A DNA stretch of 64,000 bases from an uncultured Propionibacteriaceae bacterium (GTDB lineage: Bacteria > Actinomycetota > Actinomycetes > Propionibacteriales > Propionibacteriaceae), in the NCBI GenBank assembly GCA_937926975.1, contig CALBCJ010000012.1:1-64000 (forward strand). Reading direction: 5' to 3'. Each line of letters opens with the position of its first letter. Position 1 is the stretch's first letter. Below the pieces are notes generated by a model, which searched no databases, was not told where the DNA came from, and worked only from the letters and a program-made list of their open reading frames with translations. The position numbers and the translations under genes are program-made. Positions 24,795 to 34,210 of this stretch are shown piece after piece.

Positions 24795-26156
24795 GTGAGC
24801 GAGGACCTGTTCGGCGAGGTGGTGGAGCCGACGCCACCGGGTGGGTCCTTGACCGGCAGCCACGACGGGGCGCCCCTGGCCGTACGAATGCGGCCGGCGA
24901 CGGTGGACGAGATCCTGGGCCAGCGGCACCTGCTGGGCCCCGGGTCACCGCTGCGCCGGCTCGCCGCCGGACAGCCGATGTCGGTCTTCCTCTGGGGACC
25001 GCCGGGAGTCGGCAAGACCACCATCGCCAGCGTGGTCTCGCGGACCTCCGGGTCACGGTTCGTCGAGGTCTCGGCCGTCACGGCCGGGGTGAAAGAGGTC
25101 CGGGCGGTGATCGAGACCGCCCGTCGCGAGCTGGCCCGGGGCCGGCCGACGGTGCTCTTTGTGGACGAGGTGCACCGCTTCAGCAAGGCCCAGCAGGACG
25201 TGCTGCTGCCGGCGGTGGAGAACCGTCTGGTGACTCTGATCGCGGCCACCACGGAGAACCCCAGCTTCTCGGTGATCGCCCCGCTGCTGTCGCGCTCGCT
25301 GCTGCTCACCCTGAACGCGCTCAGCGACGACGACCTGTCACAGCTGCTGGAGCGGGCGCTGAGCGACCCGCGGGGGCTCACCACCAGCAGCGGGGACCGG
25401 TTCGAGCTCAGTGACGAGGCCCGCGCGGCGCTGCTCCGGCTGGCCGGGGGAGACGCCCGCCGGGTGCTCACCTACCTGGAGGAGGCCGCGGCCGGGGCGG
25501 CGGCGGTCGGGAGCGGCACGATCGGTCTGGCGGCGGTGGAGCAGGCCGTCGACAAGGCCACCGTCCGCTACGACGCCAGCGGCGACCAGCACTACGACGT
25601 GATCAGCGCCTTCATCAAGAGCGTCCGGGGCAGCGACGTGCAGGCCTCGCTGCACTACCTGGCCCGCATGATCGAGGCCGGGGAGGACCCCCGCTTCATC
25701 GCCCGGAGGCTGGTGGTGCTGGCCTCCGAGGACATCGGCATGGCAGCGCCGTCGGTGCTGCAGACCTGCGTCGCCGCCGCCCAGGCGGTCCAGCTGATCG
25801 GGATGCCGGAGGCCCGGCTGAACCTCGCCCAGGCCACGATCGCGGCGGCGACCGCACCGAAGTCCAATGCCGTGATCGTGGCCATCGACTCGGCCCTGGC
25901 TGACGTCCGCCGGGGCCGGATCGGGGTGGTGCCACCGCACCTGCGCGACGCGCACTACTCCGGGGCCCTGGCTGTCGGGCACGGGCAGGGCTACCTGTAC
26001 GCCCACGACCACCCGCACGCCGTGGCCTGTCAGCAGTACCTGCCGGACGAGCTGGCATCGGCCCGGTACTACCGTCCGACCGATCACGGCAACGAGGCCC
26101 AGATAGCGGAGCGGCTGGCCGTGATTGAGGGACTGCTGGGACGTGGTCGTGGCTGA
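24795..26156 (+). CDS. rarA: Replication-associated recombination protein A (RarA/MgsA AAA+ ATPase)
   Basis: AAA+ ATPase related to clamp loaders and Mgs1/WRNIP1, acting at stalled replication forks. The 453-residue protein has Walker A GPPGVGKTT (~68-76), Walker B LFVDEVHRFSKAQQD (~119-133), sensor 1 LIAATTENPSF, and the C-terminal tetramerisation domain with EDPRFIARRLVVLASEDIG and PKSNAVIVAI. GTG start at 24795; an upstream in-frame extension would overlap mshB and lacks homology. It overlaps the start of the lipoprotein gene by 8 bp. Confidence 0.95.
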   Translation: MSEDLFGEVVEPTPPGGSLTGSHDGAPLAVRMRPATVDEILGQRHLLGPGSPLRRLAAGQPMSVFLWGPPGVGKTTIASVVSRTSGSRFVEVSAVTAGVKEVRAVIETARRELARGRPTVLFVDEVHRFSKAQQDVLLPAVENRLVTLIAATTENPSFSVIAPLLSRSLLLTLNALSDDDLSQLLERALSDPRGLTTSSGDRFELSDEARAALLRLAGGDARRVLTYLEEAAAGAAAVGSGTIGLAAVEQAVDKATVRYDASGDQHYDVISAFIKSVRGSDVQASLHYLARMIEAGEDPRFIARRLVVLASEDIGMAAPSVLQTCVAAAQAVQLIGMPEARLNLAQATIAAATAPKSNAVIVAIDSALADVRRGRIGVVPPHLRDAHYSGALAVGHGQGYLYAHDHPHAVACQQYLPDELASARYYRPTDHGNEAQIAERLAVIEGLLGRGRG

Positions 26157-27066
26157 CGCTCGCCAGGCCGCCCGGACAGCTCGACCCCGGTGCGGGTCCA
26201 GGCTGAGCGCTCCGCACCTGCTCGTGCTCCTGCTGGCCGTGCTGCTGGCGGCGACAGCCTGCAGGGTGGACCGCGAGCACCCGTTCCCGCCGGTCGCGGA
26301 CGAGGTCACCGGCCAGCCGGGCTCACCGACCCCGTCCGGCCCGGCGTCGCCGCCGCCTGGCCCGGGGTGCCCGGGCCCGGTCACGGCCGCACCGGCTGAC
26401 CTCAGCCAGCGGGTCGCAGCCGTCGAGGCCGAGACCGGCACCCGGGTCTCGGTCACCCTGGTCGACCCGGCCCGGGGCCTGGTCAGCGCCGGGTCGCTGG
26501 AGCCAGCGGCAGCCTGGTCGACGATCAAGGTGCCCATCGCGCTGGCCGTGGTTCAGGACCAGGGGCCCCAGGCCCACCCGGAGGCGGTCCGGGCGGCGCT
26601 GCGGGAGTCCGACAACGAGGCGGCCGACCAGCTGTGGCGCTCCCTGGGCCCGGCGCCGCAGGCGGCGCTCAGGGTCACCACCGCGCTGCGCCAGGCCGGG
26701 GACGCCACCACGGTGGTCCCGGCAACCGCGTCCCGTCCCCCGTACAGCACCTTCGGCCAGACCGTCTGGTCGACCGCTGAGCAGGCCCGGTTCATGCTGC
26801 AGCTGCCCTGCCTGCCCGGAGCCGACGTGGTGACCGGTCACCTGCAGCAGGTCACGGCCGAGCAGCGGTGGGGGATTGCCGGCCGACCAGGGGCGACGCT
26901 CAAGGGCGGCTGGGGACCGGCCCGGCAGTCCGGCTTCGAGGCCCGCCAGCTCGGCTGGTACCAGGCCGCCGACGGCAGCCGGACCGTGGTCGCTGTGGCA
27001 GTCCGGGCTGACACGTTCCCTGAGGCCACCCGGGTACTGACCCGGCTGGCCGGGCAGCTGCCCTGA
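26149..27066 (+). CDS. Lipoprotein with class A beta-lactamase-like serine hydrolase fold
   Basis: The 305-residue protein has a secretion signal ending in a lipobox (LLAATAC, lipid-modified Cys38), so it should be anchored outside the membrane. All three penicillin-binding-fold motifs are visible: S124-T-I-K127 (SxxK), S154-D-N156 (SDN) and K252-G-G (KTG box with G for T). The set resembles class A beta-lactamases, but actinobacterial homologues in this rarA-alaS position are usually unassigned serine hydrolases and may act on cell wall peptides. GTG start at 26149, overlapping the rarA stop; GTG 26143 is an alternative. Confidence 0.8.
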   Translation: MADARQAARTARPRCGSRLSAPHLLVLLLAVLLAATACRVDREHPFPPVADEVTGQPGSPTPSGPASPPPGPGCPGPVTAAPADLSQRVAAVEAETGTRVSVTLVDPARGLVSAGSLEPAAAWSTIKVPIALAVVQDQGPQAHPEAVRAALRESDNEAADQLWRSLGPAPQAALRVTTALRQAGDATTVVPATASRPPYSTFGQTVWSTAEQARFMLQLPCLPGADVVTGHLQQVTAEQRWGIAGRPGATLKGGWGPARQSGFEARQLGWYQAADGSRTVVAVAVRADTFPEATRVLTRLAGQLP

Positions 27067-27173
27067 AGGCCGCCCCGCCGGGTGGGGGCTGGCGCTCCAG
27101 GCGGCTCGTCCGGGCAGGCAGGAGGGCGCCCCGGTGCACTAGGCTGACCGACGTTGTCGAGAGCGAGGACGCC

Positions 27174-27566
27174 ATGGAAGTGACACTGGGTGGGGTCGCT
27201 GGGATGATCGCGGCCTGCGCATTCCTGCTCGCCGTCGGGCTGGGCGTGGTCCCGATCCTGAAGCTGGGCAGGCTGCTGGACGAGGCGACTCGGACCGTAC
27301 GGCGGCTGGCAGACGGGACTACCCCCATCCTGGAAGAGGCCAAGGGCACGGTGACCGGAGTGAACACCGAGCTGGTGAAGCTGGGCACGGTGACCGATGA
27401 CGTGGCCAACCTCTCCGGCCGGGCCAGCGACGTCGCCAACGACGCCTCGCAGCTGTCGAGCCTGGTCACGGCCACGATTGCGGGGCCGCTCGTCAAGCTG
27501 TCGGCGTTCTCGTACGGGGTCCGCCGGGCGTGGGCGTCAGTGCGCAGGAAGAAGGGGAGCCGGTGA
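27174..27566 (+). CDS. DUF948 domain-containing membrane protein
   Basis: A 130-residue protein with one N-terminal helix (about 9-29), then a long amphipathic/coiled region with repeated small and acidic residues (TVTGVNTELVKLGTVTDDVA) typical of DUF948, and a basic C-terminus. Function is unknown. It is conserved upstream of alaS in actinobacteria. A TAGGCT box 28 bp before the ATG may be its -10 element. It overlaps the next small gene by 4 bp. Confidence 0.85.
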   Translation: MEVTLGGVAGMIAACAFLLAVGLGVVPILKLGRLLDEATRTVRRLADGTTPILEEAKGTVTGVNTELVKLGTVTDDVANLSGRASDVANDASQLSSLVTATIAGPLVKLSAFSYGVRRAWASVRRKKGSR

Positions 27567-27835
27567 AGCGCGTGGTCTGGTTCACGGTCGGTGCCGTGGT
27601 CGCGGTGGTGATCGTGGTCGAGGGGCAGCGGCTGCTGCGCAAGGCCACTCCGGCCGGGGTGCAGAAGCAGGCCCAGGAGAGGGCCAGTGACCTGGCCGCT
27701 CAGGCGCGGACATTCTGGAGCACCCTGACGACGGCGATGAGCGAGCGGGAGACCGAGCTGCGCGGTGCGCTCGGGATGGAGGACGGCCCGCTGCCAGCGC
27801 CGGCCGCCGTGACTGCCCGCCGCGTCGTCCGCTGA
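27563..27835 (+). CDS. DUF6167-like small membrane protein
   Basis: A 90-residue protein: one N-terminal hydrophobic helix (about 3-20) and a charged helical remainder (QAQERASDLAAQARTFWSTL). Starts with GTG overlapping the DUF948 stop (GTGA), so translation is coupled. Position between DUF948 and alaS and the size match DUF6167 of actinobacteria. No function is known; the pair may form a membrane-tethered coiled-coil unit. Confidence 0.75.
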   Translation: MKRVVWFTVGAVVAVVIVVEGQRLLRKATPAGVQKQAQERASDLAAQARTFWSTLTTAMSERETELRGALGMEDGPLPAPAAVTARRVVR

Positions 27836-27855
27836 CCGGACCGAAGGAAAGACCT

Positions 27856-30537
27856 ATGAGGACCGCCGAGATCCGTCGTCGCTACATCGACTTCTTCGTC
27901 CGGCACGGGCATGTCGAGGTGCCCAGCACCTCGCTGGTGCACAACGACCCGAACCTGCTCTTCGTGGTCGCCGGGATGGTGCCGATGGTGCCGTACTTCA
28001 CTGGAGTCGAGCCGGCGCCGTGGAAGCGGGCGGTCAGCTGCCAGAAGTGCATCCGGACCCTGGACATCGAGGAGGTCGGCAAGACCACCCGGCACGGCAC
28101 CTTCTTCCAGATGCTGGGCAACTTCTCCTTCGGTGACTACTTCAAGGCCGAGGTCAGCGCCTGGACCTGGGAGTTCCTCACCGGTGACGTGGCCGACGGG
28201 AACCTGGGCTTCGACCCGGAGCGGATCTCGGTCAGCGTGCTCGGCCCCGGCCACCACCCGGCCTACCCGGACGGTGACGTCGAGGCGCGGGAGATCTGGC
28301 GGGCGATCGGGCTCCCCGAGGACCGGGTCTGGAACCGGAGCCTGACCGAGAACTACTGGCACATGGGGGTCCCCGGCCCCGGCGGGCCGGACTCGGAGAT
28401 CTTCTTCGACCGCGGCCCAGACTTCGGGCCCGAGGGAGGTCCCGACGTCAACGAGGACCGCTACCTGGAGATCTGGAACAACGTCTTCCAGCAGGAGCGG
28501 CTGTCGGCGGTGCGCTCAAAGGACGACTTCGACGTGGCCGGCCCGCTGCCGACCAAGAACATCGACACCGGTGCCGGGCTGGAGCGGATCGCGACCCTCC
28601 TGCAGGGCAAGGACAACCTGTACGAGATCGACGAGGTCGTCGGGGTGGTCGAGCGGGCCGCCGAGCTGGTCGGGACCTCGTACGGGGCCGAGCCGGAGGC
28701 CGATGTCCGGCTGCGGGTGGTCGGTGACCACGTCCGGTCGGCGCTGATGCTGATGACCGACGGGGTGACCCCCGGCAACGAGGCGCGTGGCTACGTGCTG
28801 CGGCGGCTGCTGCGCCGCTCGATGCGGTCGCTGCGGCTGCTGGGGCACGACCAGCCGGTGATCACCGAGCTGCTGGATGTCTCCCGGCAGCGGATGCGCG
28901 AGTCGTACCCCGAGGTCGACGCGCAGTGGGAGCGCGTCAGCCAGGTCGCCGCGCGGGAGGAGGCCGCCTTCCGGCGGACCGTCGCCGACGGCACCCGGAT
29001 CTTCGACGCCGCGGTCGCCGAGACCCGTCGCAGCGGCGGCTCCCGGATCGGTGGCGAGCGCGCTTTTCAGCTCCACGACACGTACGGCTTCCCGATCGAC
29101 CTGACCCTCGAGATGGCCGCCGAGCAGGGGCTGGAGGTGGACCAGGCCGGGTTCCGGGCCCTGATGGCCGAGCAGAAGGCCCGCGCCAAGGCCGATGCCC
29201 GGGCCAAGAAGGGCGGTGCGGTCTCGACCGAGGTGTACACCCAGCTGCGGCAGGCCGGCGAGACCCGGTTCCTCGGCTACACCGACCTCGAGGCCGAGTC
29301 CCGGGTGCTTGGGATCATCGCCGACGGCCACCTGGTCGACAGCGCCGAGCAGGGTGCCACGGTCGAGGTGGTGCTGGCCGAGACCCCGTTCTACGCCGAG
29401 TCCGGTGGCCAGGACGCCGACGCCGGCCAGATCTTCGGCTCTGGTCTGGCCATGGACGTGGTCGACGTCCAGAAGCCGGTCCCGGGCCTGTACGTGCACC
29501 GGGTCACCATCGGCGACGGCCAGCTGGCGGTGGGAGACCAGGTCACCGCCGCGGTCGACGCGCAGAACCGGGCCGGCGCCTGTCAGGCGCACAGCGCCAC
29601 CCACGTGGTGCACGCCGTCCTGCGTGAGCTGCTGGGGCCGACCGCGACCCAGGCCGGCTCGTACAACAAGCCCGGCTACCTGCGCTTCGACTTCTCGTCG
29701 GCCACCGGTCTAGGCGGTCTCAAGGACGAGCTGGAGGGCCTGTCGAACCAGGCGATCCGCGACGACCTCGAGGTGACCACGCAGGAGCTGCCGCTGGAGG
29801 AGGCACAGGCCCGCGGGGCGATGGCGATGTTCGGCGAGAAGTACGGCTCGGTGGTCCGGATGGTGGAGATGGGCGGTCCGTGGTCGCGCGAGCTCTGCGG
29901 CGGCACCCACGTCGCCCGCTCCAGCCAGATCGGGCTGCTCTCGCTGATCGGGGAGCAGTCGGTCGGCGCCGGGGTACGGCGGGTCGAGGCGTACGTCTCG
30001 CAGGACGCCTTCACCCACCTGGCCCGGGAGCGGGCACTGGTGGCCCACCTGACAGAACTGCTCAAGGTGCAGCCGGACCAGCTGATGGACCGGGTCGAGA
30101 AGATGGTGGTCCAGCTCAAGGCCGCCGAGAAGACGATCGCCGAGCTGAACGCGGCCCAGGCGCTGGCCCAGGCCGCGGAGCTGGCCGGGAAGGCCAGGGA
30201 CCGGGGCGGGCTGCGGGTCCTCACCGCGCAGGTGCCGACGGCCGGGGCGGATCTGCGGACCCTGGCCCTGAACCTGCGGGGCCGGCTCGGCACGAGCTCG
30301 GTGGTCTGCCTGGTCGGCGGGACCAGCGACAAGCCGCAGCTGGTGGTGGCGACCGGTGACGAGGCCCGCAGCCGGGGGGTCCTGGCCGGGCCCCTGGCCA
30401 AGCTGGCGGCGCCGGTGATCGGCGGCAAGGGCGGCGGCAAGGACGACTTCGCCCAGGGCGGAGGCACCGACGGGGCCGGCGCTGCGGCGGCGCTGACGGC
30501 AGTGGAGCGCGAGATCGACGCGGTGGTGGGCGCCTGA
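27856..30537 (+). CDS. alaS: Alanyl-tRNA synthetase
   Basis: Charges tRNA-Ala and edits mischarged Ser/Gly. The 893-residue protein has a class II catalytic core (1-~250), a tRNA recognition domain, the editing domain with HSATHVVHAVLRELLG (from ~579) and CGGTHV (from ~681; zinc ligands), and a C-terminal oligomerisation/C-Ala domain with GGKGGGKDDFAQGGG. ATG start with GAAGGAAAG upstream. First essential gene of the alaS-ruvX-mltG-aro run. Confidence 0.98.
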   Translation: MRTAEIRRRYIDFFVRHGHVEVPSTSLVHNDPNLLFVVAGMVPMVPYFTGVEPAPWKRAVSCQKCIRTLDIEEVGKTTRHGTFFQMLGNFSFGDYFKAEVSAWTWEFLTGDVADGNLGFDPERISVSVLGPGHHPAYPDGDVEAREIWRAIGLPEDRVWNRSLTENYWHMGVPGPGGPDSEIFFDRGPDFGPEGGPDVNEDRYLEIWNNVFQQERLSAVRSKDDFDVAGPLPTKNIDTGAGLERIATLLQGKDNLYEIDEVVGVVERAAELVGTSYGAEPEADVRLRVVGDHVRSALMLMTDGVTPGNEARGYVLRRLLRRSMRSLRLLGHDQPVITELLDVSRQRMRESYPEVDAQWERVSQVAAREEAAFRRTVADGTRIFDAAVAETRRSGGSRIGGERAFQLHDTYGFPIDLTLEMAAEQGLEVDQAGFRALMAEQKARAKADARAKKGGAVSTEVYTQLRQAGETRFLGYTDLEAESRVLGIIADGHLVDSAEQGATVEVVLAETPFYAESGGQDADAGQIFGSGLAMDVVDVQKPVPGLYVHRVTIGDGQLAVGDQVTAAVDAQNRAGACQAHSATHVVHAVLRELLGPTATQAGSYNKPGYLRFDFSSATGLGGLKDELEGLSNQAIRDDLEVTTQELPLEEAQARGAMAMFGEKYGSVVRMVEMGGPWSRELCGGTHVARSSQIGLLSLIGEQSVGAGVRRVEAYVSQDAFTHLARERALVAHLTELLKVQPDQLMDRVEKMVVQLKAAEKTIAELNAAQALAQAAELAGKARDRGGLRVLTAQVPTAGADLRTLALNLRGRLGTSSVVCLVGGTSDKPQLVVATGDEARSRGVLAGPLAKLAAPVIGGKGGGKDDFAQGGGTDGAGAAAALTAVEREIDAVVGA

Positions 30538-31028
30538 CCGGGCGGGAGCCGGTCCCGCGCGGGGTCCGGCTGTGCCTCGACCCCGGTACGGTCCGGATCG
30601 GCGTGGCTGCCTGTGACCGGGAGCTGACCCTGGCGTACCCGGTGGAGACCGTCGCCGCCCGGCCGGACCCGGTCCCTCGGCTCCGCGAGCTCGTTGCGCT
30701 GTACGAGCCGGTGGCCGTGGTGGTCGGGCTGCCGCGGACCCTGGAGGGGACGGAGGGCCCAGCCGCGGCCCGGGCCCGGGACTGGGCTGCAGCCGTGGCG
30801 GCCGCGCTGGCCCCGGTCCCAGTCGGTCTGGTGGACGAGCGGCTCAGCACCGCGGCGGCCGCCAAGCAGATGGCTGCGGCAGGACGTGGTTCCCGGGCTC
30901 GACGCGGGGTTGTCGACCAGGCTGCCGCGGTGACTATCTTGGAGAGCGTCCTCGACGCTGACCGGCGGGGGCAGAGCACGTGGCAGCGGGTGAACCCACC
31001 GGTGTCCAGACCTGAGGAGACGAGATGA
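30534..31028 (+). CDS. ruvX: Putative pre-16S rRNA nuclease / Holliday junction resolvase-like protein (YqgF/RuvX)
   Basis: RNase H-fold nuclease family involved in 16S rRNA 5' maturation. It has the acidic motifs LDPGTVRIGVA, LVDERLS and VVDQAAAV. No ATG, GTG or TTG is available upstream of the first motif; the first such codon (GTG 30603) would remove the catalytic Asp. The likeliest start is therefore the CTG at 30534, which overlaps the alaS stop as CTGA, giving about 164 residues. The start is uncertain. The gene overlaps mltG by 4 bp. Confidence 0.82.
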   Translation: MTGREPVPRGVRLCLDPGTVRIGVAACDRELTLAYPVETVAARPDPVPRLRELVALYEPVAVVVGLPRTLEGTEGPAAARARDWAAAVAAALAPVPVGLVDERLSTAAAAKQMAAAGRGSRARRGVVDQAAAVTILESVLDADRRGQSTWQRVNPPVSRPEETR

Positions 31029-32158
31029 GCGACCTGTTCGACGAGGACGGGCAGCTGGACCGGGAAGAGGTCTACCGGCGGATCCGCAGCGGGGTCGCTG
31101 TCCTGATCGCGGTCGGGGTGCTGATCGGGGGCGGGATCTTCGCGGGCAGCAAGATCTACGACAAGTACATCGAGCTGCGCACCGTCGACGACTACATCGG
31201 CGAGGGGAAGGCTGACATCCAGGTCGCCATCCCGACCGGGTCAACCGGTGCCCAGATCGGCGCCATCCTGGTGGAGAAGGACGTGGTCCGCTCGACCAAG
31301 GCCTTCAACGCGGCACTTCGGCGGAACCCGAGCGCGGCCAGCATCCAGGCCGGCACGTACAAGATGAAGACCCAGGTCCCCGCCAAGCTTGCCGTGGAGA
31401 TGCTGCTGAACCCGGACAACCGGGTGGTCCGCCGGGTGACGATCCCGGAGGGGATGCGCTACACGGCGATGGTGGAGACCCTGGCCAAGGGGACCGGGAT
31501 CCCCAAGGAGGACTACCTGGCCCAGCTGCAGTCACCGGGGTCGCTCGGGCTGCCACCCTTCGCGAACAACAACCCCGAGGGCTTTCTCTTCCCGTCCACG
31601 TACGAGATCCCGGAGAAGGCCGACGCGGGGGTGATGCTCAAGCAGATGACCACCCAGTACGCCCAGGTGTCGAAGGAGATGGACATCGCCAACCGGGCCG
31701 CCGGTGTCGAGGGCGGCAAGCTCAGCGAGTACGACATCATCAAGATCGCCAGCATCATTGAGGCTGAGGTCCGTCGCGACGAGGACCGCCCGAAGGTGGC
31801 CCGGGCGATCTACAACCGGCTCTTCGTCAAGGACATGCCCCTGCAGGTGGACACCACCATCAACTACTCGCTGAACCGGGCCGGCCACGCCAACCTGCCC
31901 GACGGCGAGACCGCCCGCAACACCAGCCCGTACAACCTGTACAAGTACAAGGGGCTGCCCCCGACCCCGATCAGCAACCCGGGACGGAAGTCGATCGAGG
32001 CGGCGCTCAACCCGGCCGACGGCGACTGGCTGTACTGGGTGTCGGTGAACCTCGACACCGGTGAGACCAAGTTCGGTATCACCGAGGAAGAGCACAAGGC
32101 GAACACGAACGAGTACCGTGCGTGGTGCAAGGCCAACCCGGGAAAGTGCACCTCGTGA
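31025..32158 (+). CDS. mltG: Endolytic murein transglycosylase MltG (YceG-like)
   Basis: Membrane-bound lytic transglycosylase that cuts nascent glycan strands and sets their length. The 377-residue protein has a short charged N-terminus, one membrane helix (about 22-42), and an extracytoplasmic YceG domain with FLFPSTYEIP and IASIIEAEV, where E246 corresponds to the catalytic Glu. It ends with YNLYKYKGLPPTPISNPG. ATG start overlaps the ruvX stop; its stop overlaps the aroE start (GTGA). Confidence 0.95.
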   Translation: MSDLFDEDGQLDREEVYRRIRSGVAVLIAVGVLIGGGIFAGSKIYDKYIELRTVDDYIGEGKADIQVAIPTGSTGAQIGAILVEKDVVRSTKAFNAALRRNPSAASIQAGTYKMKTQVPAKLAVEMLLNPDNRVVRRVTIPEGMRYTAMVETLAKGTGIPKEDYLAQLQSPGSLGLPPFANNNPEGFLFPSTYEIPEKADAGVMLKQMTTQYAQVSKEMDIANRAAGVEGGKLSEYDIIKIASIIEAEVRRDEDRPKVARAIYNRLFVKDMPLQVDTTINYSLNRAGHANLPDGETARNTSPYNLYKYKGLPPTPISNPGRKSIEAALNPADGDWLYWVSVNLDTGETKFGITEEEHKANTNEYRAWCKANPGKCTS

Positions 32159-33000
32159 GGCGCTGCGCGGTCCTGGGCTCCCCGATCGCTCACTCGCTGT
32201 CCCCGGCCATCCACCAGGCCGCGTACGCCTGGCTGGGCCTGGACTGGGAGTACCAGCGCCACCTGGTCGAGGCCGAGGAGCTGGCGGGTTTCGTGGCCGG
32301 GCTGGACCGCTCCTGGCGGGGCCTGTCGTGCACGATGCCGCTGAAGCACGCGGTGGTCGCGCTGGGGACGGCCGACTCAGTAGTGCAGACCCTAGGCGTG
32401 GGCAACACCGTGGTCTTCGACGGTCACCCGGGCGACGTCTCCACGACCCGGGTCTACAACACCGATGTTCCCGGGCTGGTGTCGGCGCTGCGGGCCGCGG
32501 GTGCGCAGGACGTCTCCAGCGCGGTCCTGGTCGGGAACGGGGCCACGGCCCGCTCGATCCTGCTCGCCCTGTCCGAGCTGGGTGTGACCCGGGCGACCGT
32601 CCTGGCCCGGAACCCGGACAAGACCCGCGACCTGGCCGGGCTGGGGGAGCCGCTCGGGATCGAGGTGACCCACCTCGACCTCGGCGCCACCCCGTCGGCG
32701 GCGGACCTGGTGGTGTCGACGGTCCCGGCCGAGACGTCTGGCCGGCTGGCCCCGGCCCTCACCGCTGACACGGTCTTCGACGCTGTGTACGACCCGTGGC
32801 CGACCCCGCTGGCCGCGGATGCCGCGCGGCGGGGGCTGCGCGTGGTGAGCGGGCTGGACCTGCTGGTCCACCAGGCGGTCGGGCAGGTGGAGCTGTTCAC
32901 CGGCCGGACCGTGCCAGCCGACCTGCTGCTGGAGGCGGCCCGCGACGAGCAGGCCCGGCGCCATCAGCCGGACGGCTCGGGGAGCGCCGACCCGAGGTGA
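32155..33000 (+). CDS. aroE: Shikimate dehydrogenase
   Basis: Reduces 3-dehydroshikimate to shikimate with NADPH. The 281-residue protein has the substrate motif GSPIAHSLSPAIHQAAY, catalytic Lys in SCTMPLKHAV, NTDVPG (catalytic Asp), a GNGATARSILLAL Rossmann loop and the final GLDLLVHQA. All key residues are present. Starting at GTG 32155 gives a ribosome site (GGGAAAG) 9 bp upstream and overlap with the mltG stop. Confidence 0.93.
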   Translation: MRRCAVLGSPIAHSLSPAIHQAAYAWLGLDWEYQRHLVEAEELAGFVAGLDRSWRGLSCTMPLKHAVVALGTADSVVQTLGVGNTVVFDGHPGDVSTTRVYNTDVPGLVSALRAAGAQDVSSAVLVGNGATARSILLALSELGVTRATVLARNPDKTRDLAGLGEPLGIEVTHLDLGATPSAADLVVSTVPAETSGRLAPALTADTVFDAVYDPWPTPLAADAARRGLRVVSGLDLLVHQAVGQVELFTGRTVPADLLLEAARDEQARRHQPDGSGSADPR

Positions 33001-33013
33001 CAGACTGCCTGCC

Positions 33014-34210
33014 ATGCTCCGATACCTGACCGCCGGGGAGTCGCACGGGCCAGCCCTTGTCGCCACCATCGACGGCCTGCCGGCCCACATCCAGGTCACC
33101 ACAGCCGACATCGACCGCCAGCTGGCTCGGCGCCGGCTGGGGGCTGGGCGCGGGGCCCGGATGCGGTTTGAGCAGGACCACGTGACCATCCTGGGCGGGG
33201 TCCGGCACGGCCAGACTCTGGGCTCGCCGGTCGCGATCCAGATCGCCAACACCGAGTGGCCGAAGTGGGAGCAGGTGATGGCCGCTGACCCGGTCGACGT
33301 CGAGCTGCTGGCTGGCCTGGCCCGTCATGAGCCCCTGACCCGGCCTCGTCCTGGGCACGCCGACCTTGCCGGGATGCAGAAGTACGACTGGGACGAGGCT
33401 CGCCCGGTGCTGGAGCGGGCCTCGGCCCGGGAGACGGCCGCCCGGGTGGCGCTCGGGGCGGTGGCGATGCAGCTGCTGGAGCAGGCCTGCCAGATCCGGG
33501 TCCTCAGCCACGTGGTGGCCCTCGGGGCAGTGCAGGCTCCGGCGGGGCACTGGCCGACTCCTGAGCAGCTCGACCAGGTCGACACCGACCCGGTCCGCTG
33601 CCTTGACCCGCAGGCCAGCCAGGCCATGCAGGAGGAGGTGGCAGCGGCCCAGAAGGAGGGCGACACCCTGGGCGGGGTGGTCGAGGTGGTGGCCTGGGGC
33701 GTGCCACCCGGGCTCGGCTCGCACACCCTGGGAGACCGCCGCCTCGACTCCCGGCTGGCTGGGGCGCTGATGGGGATTCAGGCCATCAAGGGCGTGGAGC
33801 TGGGCGACGGCTTCGCCCTCGCCCAGGTACGCGGCTCCCAGGCCCACGACCAGATCGTGACCGGGCCGGACGGGATCCAGCGGGTCAGCCAGCGAGCCGG
33901 CGGCACCGAGGGCGGGATCAGCACCGGGGAGCTGCTGAGGGTCCGGGCCGCGATGAAGCCGATCGCCACCGTGCCTCGCGCGCTGCGCACGATCGACGTC
34001 GCGACCGGAGAGGCGGCGACGGCCCACCACCAGCGCTCCGATGTCTGCGCGGTCCCAGCCGCCGGTGTGGTGGCCGAGGCGATGGTGGCGCTGGTTCTGG
34101 CCGACGCGGTGCTGGAGAAGTTCGGCGGGGACACGGTCGACGAGGTCCGCCATGCCCTGCAGCGCTACCAGCAGCGGCTGAGCGAGCGCGGGCTGCGGGT
34201 CCACGGCTGA
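33014..34210 (+). CDS. aroC: Chorismate synthase
   Basis: Converts EPSP to chorismate using reduced FMN. The 398-residue protein has the three family signatures: GESHGPALV near the N-terminus, RASARETAARVALGA in the middle, and RAGGTEGGISTGE plus R-SD-C-VPAAGVV in the C-terminal half. ATG start 13 bp after aroE; its stop overlaps the aroK-like start by one base. Confidence 0.97.
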   Translation: MLRYLTAGESHGPALVATIDGLPAHIQVTTADIDRQLARRRLGAGRGARMRFEQDHVTILGGVRHGQTLGSPVAIQIANTEWPKWEQVMAADPVDVELLAGLARHEPLTRPRPGHADLAGMQKYDWDEARPVLERASARETAARVALGAVAMQLLEQACQIRVLSHVVALGAVQAPAGHWPTPEQLDQVDTDPVRCLDPQASQAMQEEVAAAQKEGDTLGGVVEVVAWGVPPGLGSHTLGDRRLDSRLAGALMGIQAIKGVELGDGFALAQVRGSQAHDQIVTGPDGIQRVSQRAGGTEGGISTGELLRVRAAMKPIATVPRALRTIDVATGEAATAHHQRSDVCAVPAAGVVAEAMVALVLADAVLEKFGGDTVDEVRHALQRYQQRLSERGLRVHG

